A stretch of DNA of 64,000 nucleotides, from positions 72,083 through 136,082 of the forward strand of contig CALSRC010000017.1 in assembly GCA_943788645.1 (NCBI GenBank), in the 5' to 3' direction. Positions 1 through 8,412 of the stretch are shown here, one piece after another (position 1 is the stretch's first letter; each line of letters starts with the position of its first letter). A program made the position numbers and the translations under genes. The notes under the pieces are model-generated. The model was not told where the DNA came from, made no database searches, and saw only the letters and a program-made list of their open reading frames with translations. The DNA comes from UA16 sp002292325. Lineage in GTDB: Bacteria; Bacteroidota; Bacteroidia; Flavobacteriales_D; Sanyastnellaceae.

Positions 1-2422
1 CATTTTCTGCAACTCCATCGTAACTGTAGAATTCAATCGTCAGGTCTGTGGCTGTTGTTGCTCCTACCAAATTGCCTTGTGCCACATAGAAACACGTACC
101 ATCGTCCACATTTGCCGCCACCTCATAGTTGCAGGCCACTTCATCCAGGCAACCTGCAACAGCAGGAACGCCGGCGCACTCGCAATCTTCTCCGTAAACA
201 TCGAGCACGGTTTCTTCGTTTCCATCATCACATGATTCACCCGGACTGTAACAAGATCCGTCGTCGGCGTTGGCTTCAACATTGAAGTTGCAAGCTGCAA
301 CGTTCGTACAGCCCGGCACAACAGGCAGGCAGAATTCATGAGAAACCGAGTCCCCAAAATCTGGATCATCCATCGCGACAATCAAGGCCCCGTCAAGAGT
401 CTCCAAAACATAGTTTCCATCAATTTCACATCCCGGCCATTGACTTCCATACATACCATCTCCATATGAGTCAGAAACAGTCAAGGTGTGGCAACCATAT
501 GTCAAGCATCCGCTCCAAACCTCTTCAGTGTCCTCCGTTGAATAGTCACCCGTGTTGACTTCAACCAAAGTTTGAGCATTTGCATCGGCGATGACCCAGC
601 TCACTTCCTCTGGCCAACAATCCGTCATTACAGTAAAAACAACCTCCGTACATGGGTAAGAACAACTGCCATCATCCAGCGTAGCATCCGCTTCAAAATT
701 GTCTGCATTGGGGTCAGTGCATCCCGGAACCAAGGCACCGCATTCCGGTGTGCTGAATGTTAGCGTATCACTCGTCAAGGTGTCGACTACGAAATATACT
801 TCATACGACGTATTCGGCATAAGTTCTTCAAGGATCGCTGACGATCCATTGTTCAATTCAACTCCCATCGCTTCGGTCAATTCACATGACCAGGCCGAGC
901 TCGCTGAATCTTTGTAGCACAGAATATCCGCTTCACACAAAAAGCTAGAAAATGTAGCATCCAAAGTCGCGATGGTCAACACCGTATCTGCTTCCATGTC
1001 GTAAACGCAGCTAGCCACTGCCTCAAAAGACTCAATTGAGCATTCTACAGGACCACAGCCCTCAAGGGCGAGGTTGACAGAGTTTGCGACGTTCAGTCGG
1101 CCCCCCGTGGCGACTTCGGTCAACAAATTGGAAACCAAATCAACACCATTGAAAATATAGCCTCTCACGAGATCAGCTCCACCTTGTGGGTTGGCGATGG
1201 AAAGCGCTGCTAGATCAGGACAAGGCACGCTGTAAACCAACGCAATGGCCCCCGCTACGCATGGACTCGCAAACGATGTACCGCTCGTGTTTCCATAGCT
1301 GCTGCTGCCACTCGGCAAGTAAACTTGATCTCCGGGTGCCCCCAAATCAATCGTATTCACCCCGTAACCGCTAAAGGTCCTCACGTCGTTGTCGTTGGTC
1401 GCCGTTACAGAAACCATGTAATCTGATCCGCATGCCGTCGGCATATCCCCGACGGCATCAACATTCAAGGCTGCGTTCGTCGTCGCCCCGCAATTCAAGA
1501 TGCCCGAAGCACCCAATTCATCGTAGTACGCGCACCACAAAGGATAATTTGCCGGATTGGCTTGATCGATGCCCCAAGAAGCGTTGGTCGCAACAACAAA
1601 AGCACCGGATACGCCATCAGTCGAATTGAATGCATCGCGCATGACCTTGGGATACTCATACGCTGCAATAACATTGGACTCTGACAAACCACCCGCCATG
1701 TCAATCTGCATGATGTCAACATCCCAGTTAACGCCTACTCCACCCGATCCATTGTCACCCGTCGCTCCAATCATACCGCTGACAGACGTGCCGTGACCTC
1801 CGCCCGCAATGTTGTCTGTATTGTTACCCGGATTCCAACCATTGAAATCATCCACATATCCATTTCCATCATCATCTATACCGTTATCCGGAATTTCTTG
1901 GGCATTGGTCCAGTGGTTATCAATCAAGTCAACGTGATTGTAATTTGAGCCACCGCCCTCCAGCACGGCGACAACAACGCGCGAGCCATTGCCTGCAACC
2001 CCTCCCGTAGTCACATCCCAAGCAAGGTCTGAATCGATGTCGTGGTCACCGGATTCAACATGGTGCCATTGTTGACCAAAGTTCGGGTCGTTCGGCACCG
2101 TTTCGCGGTGCTGCACCATGTGATTTAATTGCACGGCCTTGACATGCCTGTGAGCCCCGAATACAGCCAATGCATCCGCCCAATTTTCTCCAGGAACATG
2201 CAAATGATAAATCTTTGTAGAGGGGGATGGAATCCCCATAACAGCAAAATCAACAGAAGACTTCAGCGATGCAAGCACCTTTTCTGCCTCAACTTCCGGT
2301 TGAATCATAACGAGCAACTCATGTTCTATGTAAGGTGTTTCGTCCGAGGATATTTGACCGTAGCTTTTTAATGTGATCAGGGCCAAAGAGGCCACAAAGA
2401 GATGGGCTCGATAGAATTGCAT
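1..2422 (-). CDS. Secreted subtilisin-like (S8) peptidase with Cys-rich repeats; C-terminus off the window
   Basis: An open frame of 807 codons runs from ATG at 2422 to the window edge with no stop, so the C-terminus (presumably a T9SS tail) is missing. Residues 1-22 form a signal peptide, followed by a short propeptide-like stretch. The S8 domain spans about residues 120-430. It has the His motif GGGHGTSVSG (His210), the oxyanion Asn in ATNASWG (Asn280) and the Ser motif SGTSFASP (Ser383). The position that is Asp in the family (VAVxDxG) reads VAVLEGG, so Glu155 replaces the catalytic Asp. From about residue 560 there are three copies of a Cys-rich repeat of the form GC-x-D-x4-NF/NY-x4-A-x2-DDGSC, a module common in secreted proteins of marine Bacteroidota. 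Family membership is certain. Activity is less so because of Glu155. Likely exported to the cell surface or medium. Confidence 0.9.
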   Translation of the reverse strand, partial: MQFYRAHLFVASLALITLKSYGQISSDETPYIEHELLVMIQPEVEAEKVLASLKSSVDFAVMGIPSPSTKIYHLHVPGENWADALAVFGAHRHVKAVQLNHMVQHRETVPNDPNFGQQWHHVESGDHDIDSDLAWDVTTGGVAGNGSRVVVAVLEGGGSNYNHVDLIDNHWTNAQEIPDNGIDDDGNGYVDDFNGWNPGNNTDNIAGGGHGTSVSGMIGATGDNGSGGVGVNWDVDIMQIDMAGGLSESNVIAAYEYPKVMRDAFNSTDGVSGAFVVATNASWGIDQANPANYPLWCAYYDELGASGILNCGATTNAALNVDAVGDMPTACGSDYMVSVTATNDNDVRTFSGYGVNTIDLGAPGDQVYLPSGSSSYGNTSGTSFASPCVAGAIALVYSVPCPDLAALSIANPQGGADLVRGYIFNGVDLVSNLLTEVATGGRLNVANSVNLALEGCGPVECSIESFEAVASCVYDMEADTVLTIATLDATFSSFLCEADILCYKDSASSAWSCELTEAMGVELNNGSSAILEELMPNTSYEVYFVVDTLTSDTLTFSTPECGALVPGCTDPNADNFEADATLDDGSCSYPCTEVVFTVMTDCWPEEVSWVIADANAQTLVEVNTGDYSTEDTEEVWSGCLTYGCHTLTVSDSYGDGMYGSQWPGCEIDGNYVLETLDGALIVAMDDPDFGDSVSHEFCLPVVPGCTNVAACNFNVEANADDGSCYSPGESCDDGNEETVLDVYGEDCECAGVPAVAGCLDEVACNYEVAANVDDGTCFYVAQGNLVGATTATDLTIEFYSYDGVAEN

Positions 2423-2444
2423 GAGAATGAATTACAGGTTCATC

Positions 2445-2452
2445 CAAAATTA
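2445..2452 (-). promoter_or_regulatory. Possible Bacteroidota -7 element before the subtilase gene
   Basis: TAATTTTG on the minus strand fits the Bacteroidota sigma-ABfr -7 consensus TAnnTTTG and lies 22 bases upstream of the subtilase start. The identical octamer occurs upstream of the GH5 gene at 29498-29505. I see no matching -33 box at the usual distance, so this is tentative. Confidence 0.35.
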
Positions 2453-2530
2453 AGTTGAACTCCATATAAATCATGGGGTTTCCGCAACTTATTACAGAAT
2501 CAAGACGTATGCGAATGAAAAAACAAACCT

Positions 2531-4220
2531 ATGTGTTCGATCACTGCCGTTTTGAATGTGCCAAATGGAGATGAGGATGTTCGGTCTTTGGCCCTGAAAA
2601 TCTCAAAAAGACAACGCCACCGTGGGCCAGACTGGTCCTGGTGTTTACCAACACTCGAGCGCTGTTTTAGCTCATGAGCGTCTAGCCATCGTAGACGTTA
2701 CGAGCGGTGCACAGCCGTTGATTGATTCGGAAACAGGAAGCGCGCTCGCTGTGAATGGAGAGATTTACAACCACAAAGCTTTGCGCAAGCAAACAGCGTC
2801 ATTTCCTTACCAGACAGGAAGCGATTGCGAAGTGATTTTGGCTCTTTATCGATTGCACGGCGAACAATTGGTTCATCAACTCGAAGGCATGTTCGCTTTT
2901 GTCTTATTTGACGAACAAAAAGAAACCTGGTTAATTGGACGTGACTCCATCGGAATTATTCCTCTTTATTACGGCCACAGTGCCGATGGAAAATTACTCG
3001 TAGCATCGGAAATGAAAGGATTGGAATCCTTGTGTGAGGATGTCTCTGAGTTTCCTCCAGGCCACACCTGGACATCTGGAGAAACGAAGCCCAAGAAATA
3101 TTACGCTGAAAATTGGATGGAGTGGGACGCTGTGCCAAAAACAGCCTACAGAAAAGAAGAGCTGCGCTCACACCTCGAACAATCGGTCAAAAGTCATTTG
3201 ATGGGAGACGTACCATACGGCCTGCTCATCAGTGGTGGCTTGGACTCTTCGGTCATTGCCGCTATAGCTCAAAACTATTCGAAGAAACGCGTGGATGAAG
3301 GAGATGCCAGCGCAGCTTGGTGGCCACAAGTTCACAGCTTTAGCATTGGATTGGAGGGAAGTCCCGATGTAGCAGCCGCACAAAAGGTGGCCGATCACAT
3401 TGGTACCATCCATCATCCATTGGCTTTCACCATCCAAGAGGGATTGGATGCTATAGAAGATGTAATCAAACACATCGAAACATATGATGTCACCACCATC
3501 CGAGCATCCACGCCCATGTATCTCATGGCGAGACAGATTAAAGCCATGGGCATCAAAATGGTTTTATCCGGCGAAGGAGCGGACGAATTATTTGGAGGCT
3601 ATTTGTATTTTCACATGGCCCCAGATGCCAAGGAATTTCATGAAGAGACAGTACGCAAAGTATTGGCTTTGAATAAGTTTGATTGTTCTCGAGCCAACAA
3701 ATCCATGATGGCTTGGGGCATCGAAACCCGCGTTCCATTCTTGCACAAACCCTTCGTGAATTATGCCATGTCGCTCGATCCAGAAGCCAAGATGGGTGGA
3801 AACGGCCGCATTGAAAAACACATCATTCGGGAGGCTTTTGAAGGCGTGATTCCCGATGAAATATTATGGAGACAAAAGGAGCAATTTTCAGACGGTGTCG
3901 GATACGGTTGGATCGATGGTCTCAAAGACCATGCAGAACTGCACGTCACCGATGAAGAAATGGACCGTGCATCTGTGCGCTTTCCAATCAATCCTCCTGC
4001 TACCAAAGAGGGATACTTCTATCGCACCATATTTGAAAAGCACTTTCCTTCAGCCGCTGCTGCCAACTCCGTTCCCGGTGGAAAATCGGTCGCTTGCAGC
4101 ACAGAGAAAGCCCTAGAATGGAATGAAAGTCTTAAGAATGTAGTGGACCCGTCAGGACGGGCGGTCACCGATGTCCATGAGCAGGGCTACAATGCTCAAG
4201 GAGAAGAAGAGGCAAAATAA
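2531..4220 (+). pseudogene. asnB: Asparagine synthase (glutamine-hydrolysing) with an apparent single-base frameshift
   Basis: AsnB makes asparagine from aspartate, glutamine and ATP in the cytoplasm. The true start is ATG 2531, giving MCSITAVLNV with the glutaminase nucleophile Cys2. That frame runs into RHRGPDWS, then breaks. The family sequence resumes as GVYQHSSAVLAHERLAIVDV in the next frame. Dropping one base in TCCT at 2636-2639 yields RHRGPDWSGVYQHS, which closely matches E. coli AsnB. The synthetase domain has the ATP-binding SGGLDSS loop and SGEGADELFGGY. Corrected length is 562 residues against 554 in E. coli. A GTG at 2622 opens the remaining frame but would lose Cys2 and the start of the glutaminase domain. 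It is either a broken gene or, more likely, a sequence error. It ends 1 base before the convergent terC-like gene. Confidence 0.9.
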
Positions 4221-4221
4221 A

Positions 4222-4974
4222 TCAGGACGATTGATCCAGACGTTTCTGGTAACGAGACTGCACCAAATCAATCAAAATCAATACGGTCACTGCAAAGTAG
4301 AACGTTGTCTTATTGAGTGCGTGGACTTCACCCCCAAATAAGGTCAGATGTGCCAAATGTCCACCTTCCGTGAGTAACATGATTCCGACCAGCAACAGAA
4401 TGAACAAACCGAGTACTTCATAAGCACGGTTCTTTTTCAAAAACTCCGAGACTCGGTCCGCTAATGCGAGCATAATTGCCCCGCTTATCAAAATACTGAT
4501 GACCATCACTGACATGGAGTCTGTCAGCGCCACAGCGGTCAGGACACTGTCAAATGAAAAAACAAGGTTCATAAGGATGATCGCTGATATAGCGGATCTT
4601 GGCGACTTAGAAACCTCGAGCGAATCATCCAAATGCAAATCTCCAGCAAGCATGTGCCAAACCTCTTTGACCGCGGTATATGTCAGGAATGCACCACCGA
4701 CCATCGCTATGACGCTGTGTCCACTGAATTCTCCCGAAATGACTCCTTCCCAATTGAACGAGAAAAAGGGCGCTTGTAACACCGCAATAAGTTGAACCAG
4801 CAGCAGCAATAAAATAATGCGCATCACAACCGCGCCAATGATGCCCACGCGCTGCACGCGACGTCGGTCGGCAAGTTTCACACGGGATGATTCAATCGCG
4901 ATATACAGCAGGTTATCGATGCCCAGAACAGCCTCTAACGCCACCAAAACAAAAAGACTCAAGATCCAATCCAT
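4222..4974 (-). CDS. TerC family integral membrane protein
   Basis: A 250-residue polytopic inner-membrane protein of the TerC family (PF03741; includes Alx and other manganese-related transporters). Family hallmarks are an acidic, conserved first helix (ALEAVLGIDNLLYIA) and the second Asp-bearing helix NLVFSFDSVLTAVALTD. These paired acidic intramembrane motifs are thought to bind a metal ion. About seven hydrophobic segments are visible. The start at 4974 lies 8 bases after the nitroreductase stop, so it is probably the last gene of the nucleoside operon. Substrate is unproven: TerC members are linked to tellurite resistance or Mn export, and manganese export is the safer inference. It is convergent with asnB. 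Confidence 0.85.
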   Translation of the reverse strand: MDWILSLFVLVALEAVLGIDNLLYIAIESSRVKLADRRRVQRVGIIGAVVMRIILLLLLVQLIAVLQAPFFSFNWEGVISGEFSGHSVIAMVGGAFLTYTAVKEVWHMLAGDLHLDDSLEVSKSPRSAISAIILMNLVFSFDSVLTAVALTDSMSVMVISILISGAIMLALADRVSEFLKKNRAYEVLGLFILLLVGIMLLTEGGHLAHLTLFGGEVHALNKTTFYFAVTVLILIDLVQSRYQKRLDQSS

Positions 4975-4982
4975 TGTTCAAA

Positions 4983-5762
4983 TCAGTGTTCGTGAATAAA
5001 ATCATCCGCAGGAAACCTGAACCTTGGTCCAAAAATCCCACCCTCGGCACGCTTGCCCATGGAAATCGCCATTGTAATGCCCGCACGCTTTGGCAATCCC
5101 AACAGACGTTTGACGCGCTTTGAATCCAGTCCTTCCATGGGACACGAATCAAATCCCTCTGCTCGGGCTGCCAGCATAAAAGTCTGACAAGCAAGAGCGG
5201 TTGTTTTATGCGCCCAAATGTCCATATGCCCCAAACCAATGGGTTCCCTTGGTGTGGGTTTACTTAAGCCTCGAATCGAAAACCAAATCCATTTGAATGG
5301 TCTGAAGATTCCAAATGGTCCTTGATTGTATACAATTTTCGTGATCTTTTCAAAATACTGAAAAGCCTTCTCCGGTGTCCCTGGCAACGAGCGGAGATGA
5401 GCTATCATGCGGTTGTTATTTCGACGCCATAAGTCAGGTCGCGCCACAAAAACAAGCAACTCCTGAGCGGTAGTGGCTGCAGGCTGACTCAAACAATATT
5501 CCGCCAATCGCTGCTTTTTTTCGGGAGAACGAACCCAGTGAATTTCCCATGCCTGCAAGTTGGAGGAGTTGGGTGACTTGAGTGCTGCATCCATCGCACG
5601 ACGAACCACATCTTCAGGCACAGAGACGTCTGCATAAATGCGCGTACTTCGTCTGGATTCCACAACTTCATAAAAGGCTTTCGCATCCACTTCTGGAGCA
5701 GGTTCTAACGCCCTCTTGGACGAACGCGCCGCCGATGAATCAAACACCTTCACTTTAACCAT
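4983..5762 (-). CDS. Nitroreductase family flavoprotein
   Basis: A 259-residue protein of the FMN-dependent nitroreductase family. Visible motifs are the N-terminal SRRSTRIY, which contacts the FMN phosphate, SPNSSNLQAWEI for flavin binding, and GFDSCPMEGLD near the C-terminal part of the fold. Such enzymes reduce nitro compounds, quinones or flavins with NAD(P)H. The physiological substrate cannot be read from sequence. The insert at about residues 125-170 (rich in Phe, Trp and Lys) may form an amphipathic or membrane-associated segment. It lies 23 bases downstream of deoA and 8 bases before the terC-like gene, so it is probably co-transcribed. A role in nucleoside catabolism is not indicated by its family. 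Confidence 0.85.
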   Translation of the reverse strand: MVKVKVFDSSAARSSKRALEPAPEVDAKAFYEVVESRRSTRIYADVSVPEDVVRRAMDAALKSPNSSNLQAWEIHWVRSPEKKQRLAEYCLSQPAATTAQELLVFVARPDLWRRNNNRMIAHLRSLPGTPEKAFQYFEKITKIVYNQGPFGIFRPFKWIWFSIRGLSKPTPREPIGLGHMDIWAHKTTALACQTFMLAARAEGFDSCPMEGLDSKRVKRLLGLPKRAGITMAISMGKRAEGGIFGPRFRFPADDFIHEH

Positions 5763-5785
5763 GTGGTAAAATTAAACTGAAAAAC

Positions 5786-7130
5786 TTAGGCCGTATGTGT
5801 CTCAATGACAACTAAATCCACATCCTGTTGCGCTTCATCATCAAAGCAAAACGCACTTTGAATCCGAACCGATGCTGCTTGAAATGCGTCTTCGTTCTGA
5901 GCGTGAATCCACGCCAATGGTCGATCTTTAGTTACGCGTTCACCTGGCCGCAACCATCCTTGACATCCCACTGCGTGATCAATCGCTTGACCGGCTTTGG
6001 TGCGTCCGCCTCCTAGCCCAACTACCGCCAATCCCAGAGCCCGGGTATCAACTCCAGTTATCCATTTTTCCAATTGCCCATCAGGCGCCATTACTGGCCG
6101 AATGACTGCAGCGGACTCGAAGTAAGAAGGTTTCGACAACACATCGACAGGCCCGCCCATCGCATGCACCGACCGTTCGAATAAAGCCGCAGCACGGCCC
6201 GAAGCAAGGGCTTGATGCACTTGAATACGCGCAGCCTGTTCATCTGCAGCCAAGCCAGATAAACACAAGTTTTGCATCGCCAATGCCACTGTCACATCCC
6301 ACAGCCGACCCGAAGTGACTTCGCCCGTCAGAAGTTGAATGGCCTCCAAGACTTCGAGGGCGTTTCCAGCAGAATTCGCCAGGGGCTGATTCATATCCGT
6401 GAGCAAGGCTTGAGTCGGCATGCCCGCCCTTGTTCCTACGGAACACAAACTTTCCGCCAATTCCCGAGCAACCGAAACATCCGTCATGAACGCCCCGCTG
6501 CCTACCTTAATGTCCATCACGAGCGTGTCGAGACCCGCCGCTAGTTTTTTCGATAAAATACTCGCCGTAATCAACCCATACTGCTCCACCGTCGCGGTAA
6601 CATCGCGGGGTTGCATACATTCTGCGATCTGCAGGGGCAAAATCAGCCGTCTGACCGGCAATCGCGAATCCCACTTCTCGCACCGTCTTTTGAAAATGGT
6701 GGACAGTTGGCGACGTGTTATAGCCTGGAATCGCTTCTAATTTATCTATCGTCCCGCCCGTATGGGCCAATCCACGACCAGCAATCATCGGAACATAACC
6801 GCCACAAGCAGCCAAGATAGGAGCCAGAATAAAAGAAACGGTATCGCCAACGCCACCCGTCGAATGCTTGTCAAGAACGGGGCCGTTCAGGTGGAAGGAC
6901 GCCCAACTTAAAACAGCACCAGAATCGCGCATGGCAAGCGTCAGATCTGTTCTTTCTCGACGGTCGAGATCCTGAAAAATAGACGCCATTGAAAACGCGG
7001 CAATCTGGGCATCGGTTACTTCGTTGGCAGTCACGCCTTGAACAAAACGTTTGATTTCCGCAGAAGAGAGCGCTAAGCCGTCTCGCTTCTTTCGGATAAT
7101 CTCGGGAATGAGGGATTCATCGACGCCCAT
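5786..7130 (-). pseudogene. deoA: Thymidine phosphorylase with an apparent single-base frameshift
   Basis: Thymidine phosphorylase converts thymidine and phosphate to thymine and 2-deoxyribose 1-phosphate. The N-terminal part starts at ATG 7130 (MGVDESLIPEIIRKKRDG), 2 bases after the nupC stop. It carries the phosphate-binding KHSTGGVGDTVS and GRGLAHTGGTIDKLEAIPGY. It then breaks after RRMYAT. The family sequence continues in the next frame as RDVTATVEQYGLITASILSKK and VMDIKVGSGAFM. Removing one base from the G4 run at 6607-6610 (C4 on the coding strand) fuses both parts into a 447-residue protein, against 440 for E. coli DeoA. All conserved motifs survive, which favours a homopolymer sequence error over a decayed gene. 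Confidence 0.9.
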
Positions 7131-7132
7131 CA

Positions 7133-8395
7133 CTAAAGGGATAAAAAGAGACCCGCAATCGTCGCTGACATGAGATTCGAAAGCGTAGCAGCCAAGACAG
7201 CCTTCAAACCAAACTTGGCAATTTCTGGCCGGCGAGATGGGGCCAAGGAGCCGAGACCACCGAGTAAAATGGCTATGGATGAAAGGTTTGCAAAACCGCA
7301 AAGAGCAAATGAAATGATCGCTTTGGTCTTTTCTGACAAAACAACCTCAGCCCCTTCTGCGAGATAAGGAGCGAAATTCAGGTACGCGACAAATTCATTT
7401 ACTACCAGTTTTTGGCCAATGAAGGAACCGGCAACAATGGCTTCTCCCCAAGGCACGCCAATCAAAAATGCGAGCGGAGCAAACACGTAACCCAGCAGCA
7501 ACTCCAAAGTGAGTTCAGGGTGATCAAACCAACCTCCTACCCCGCTAAATAATCCATTAACGAGAGCAATCAATCCTACAAAAGCCAACAACATCGCACC
7601 GACATTCATTGCAAGCTTTAAACCTGAAGCAGCCCCGTTGGCGGCAGCATCGATGACGTTAACCGATTGGCCCTCGAGCGATTCTTCCATATCCGAGGAA
7701 CTCAGTTTTTCCCGGGGTTCCTCTGTTTCTGGGTAAATCATCTTTGCAAACAACAATCCGCCTGGCGCAGCCATGAAAGATGCGGCGATCAGGTACTCCA
7801 ACGGCACACCGAGGGATGCATACCCTGCCAGAACAGAACCGGCTACGGAAGCCAAACCACCCACCATTACGGCAAATAGCTCTGAAGAGGTCATGTTCTT
7901 AATGAAAGGTCGGACGACCAAAGGCGCCTCGGTCTGACCGACAAAAATATTGGCCGTCGCTGAAAGCGATTCCGCCCGTGACGTTCCCAGAATTTTCCGC
8001 AGAGCTCCGCCCAAGGTGTTGATGACCAATTGCATCAATCCAATGTGGTACAAAACGGCAATCAAGGATGAAAAGAAGATGATAACCGGTAAAACCCGGA
8101 TAGCAAAAACAAAGCCCGATCCGCCAAAGAGCTCGAACATTTGATCTGAATTCAACCCTCCAAAAATGAATGAGATGCCATCGTTTCCATAATCAATGAC
8201 CCGCTGAACACCCCTTGAGACTCCAAGCAAGGCTGACTTTCCGAATGGCGTGTACAATACGATCGCACCAAAAAACAATTGAATCACGAATGCACCGAGA
8301 ACGGTCCTAAGCTGGATTGCCTTTCGGTTGTTGGAAGCGAAAAAAGCGATCGCCAATAACACGACCATTCCCACAAGACTCATCATCACTGTCAT
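7133..8395 (-). CDS. nupC: Concentrative nucleoside transporter, NupC/CNT family
   Basis: A 420-residue inner-membrane transporter of the CNT family, which imports nucleosides with Na+ or H+. Family signatures are GQTEAPLVVRPFI in the middle, GGLASVAGSVLAGYASLG, and near the C-terminus IGQKLVVNEFVAYLNF followed by SFALCGFANLSSIAILLGGL. About eight to ten hydrophobic helices are visible, and length matches the bacterial family (about 400-425). The gene is 17 bases downstream of the outer-membrane barrel gene and 2 bases upstream of deoA, tying transport to thymidine phosphorolysis. Ion coupling and pyrimidine versus purine preference are not decided here, though the neighbours cdd and deoA suggest pyrimidine nucleosides. 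Confidence 0.93.
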   Translation of the reverse strand: MTVMMSLVGMVVLLAIAFFASNNRKAIQLRTVLGAFVIQLFFGAIVLYTPFGKSALLGVSRGVQRVIDYGNDGISFIFGGLNSDQMFELFGGSGFVFAIRVLPVIIFFSSLIAVLYHIGLMQLVINTLGGALRKILGTSRAESLSATANIFVGQTEAPLVVRPFIKNMTSSELFAVMVGGLASVAGSVLAGYASLGVPLEYLIAASFMAAPGGLLFAKMIYPETEEPREKLSSSDMEESLEGQSVNVIDAAANGAASGLKLAMNVGAMLLAFVGLIALVNGLFSGVGGWFDHPELTLELLLGYVFAPLAFLIGVPWGEAIVAGSFIGQKLVVNEFVAYLNFAPYLAEGAEVVLSEKTKAIISFALCGFANLSSIAILLGGLGSLAPSRRPEIAKFGLKAVLAATLSNLMSATIAGLFLSL

Positions 8396-8412
8396 GAGAG
8401 CGAATCTACAAT

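Noticed and set aside
2622..2640. GTG 2622 as the genuine asnB start
   Set aside because: It would delete the catalytic Cys and the conserved RHRGPDW region that exists just upstream in another frame.
2636..2642. Programmed ribosomal frameshift in asnB
   Set aside because: No slippery heptamer or downstream structure is evident, and the shift needed is the same single extra base as in three other genes.
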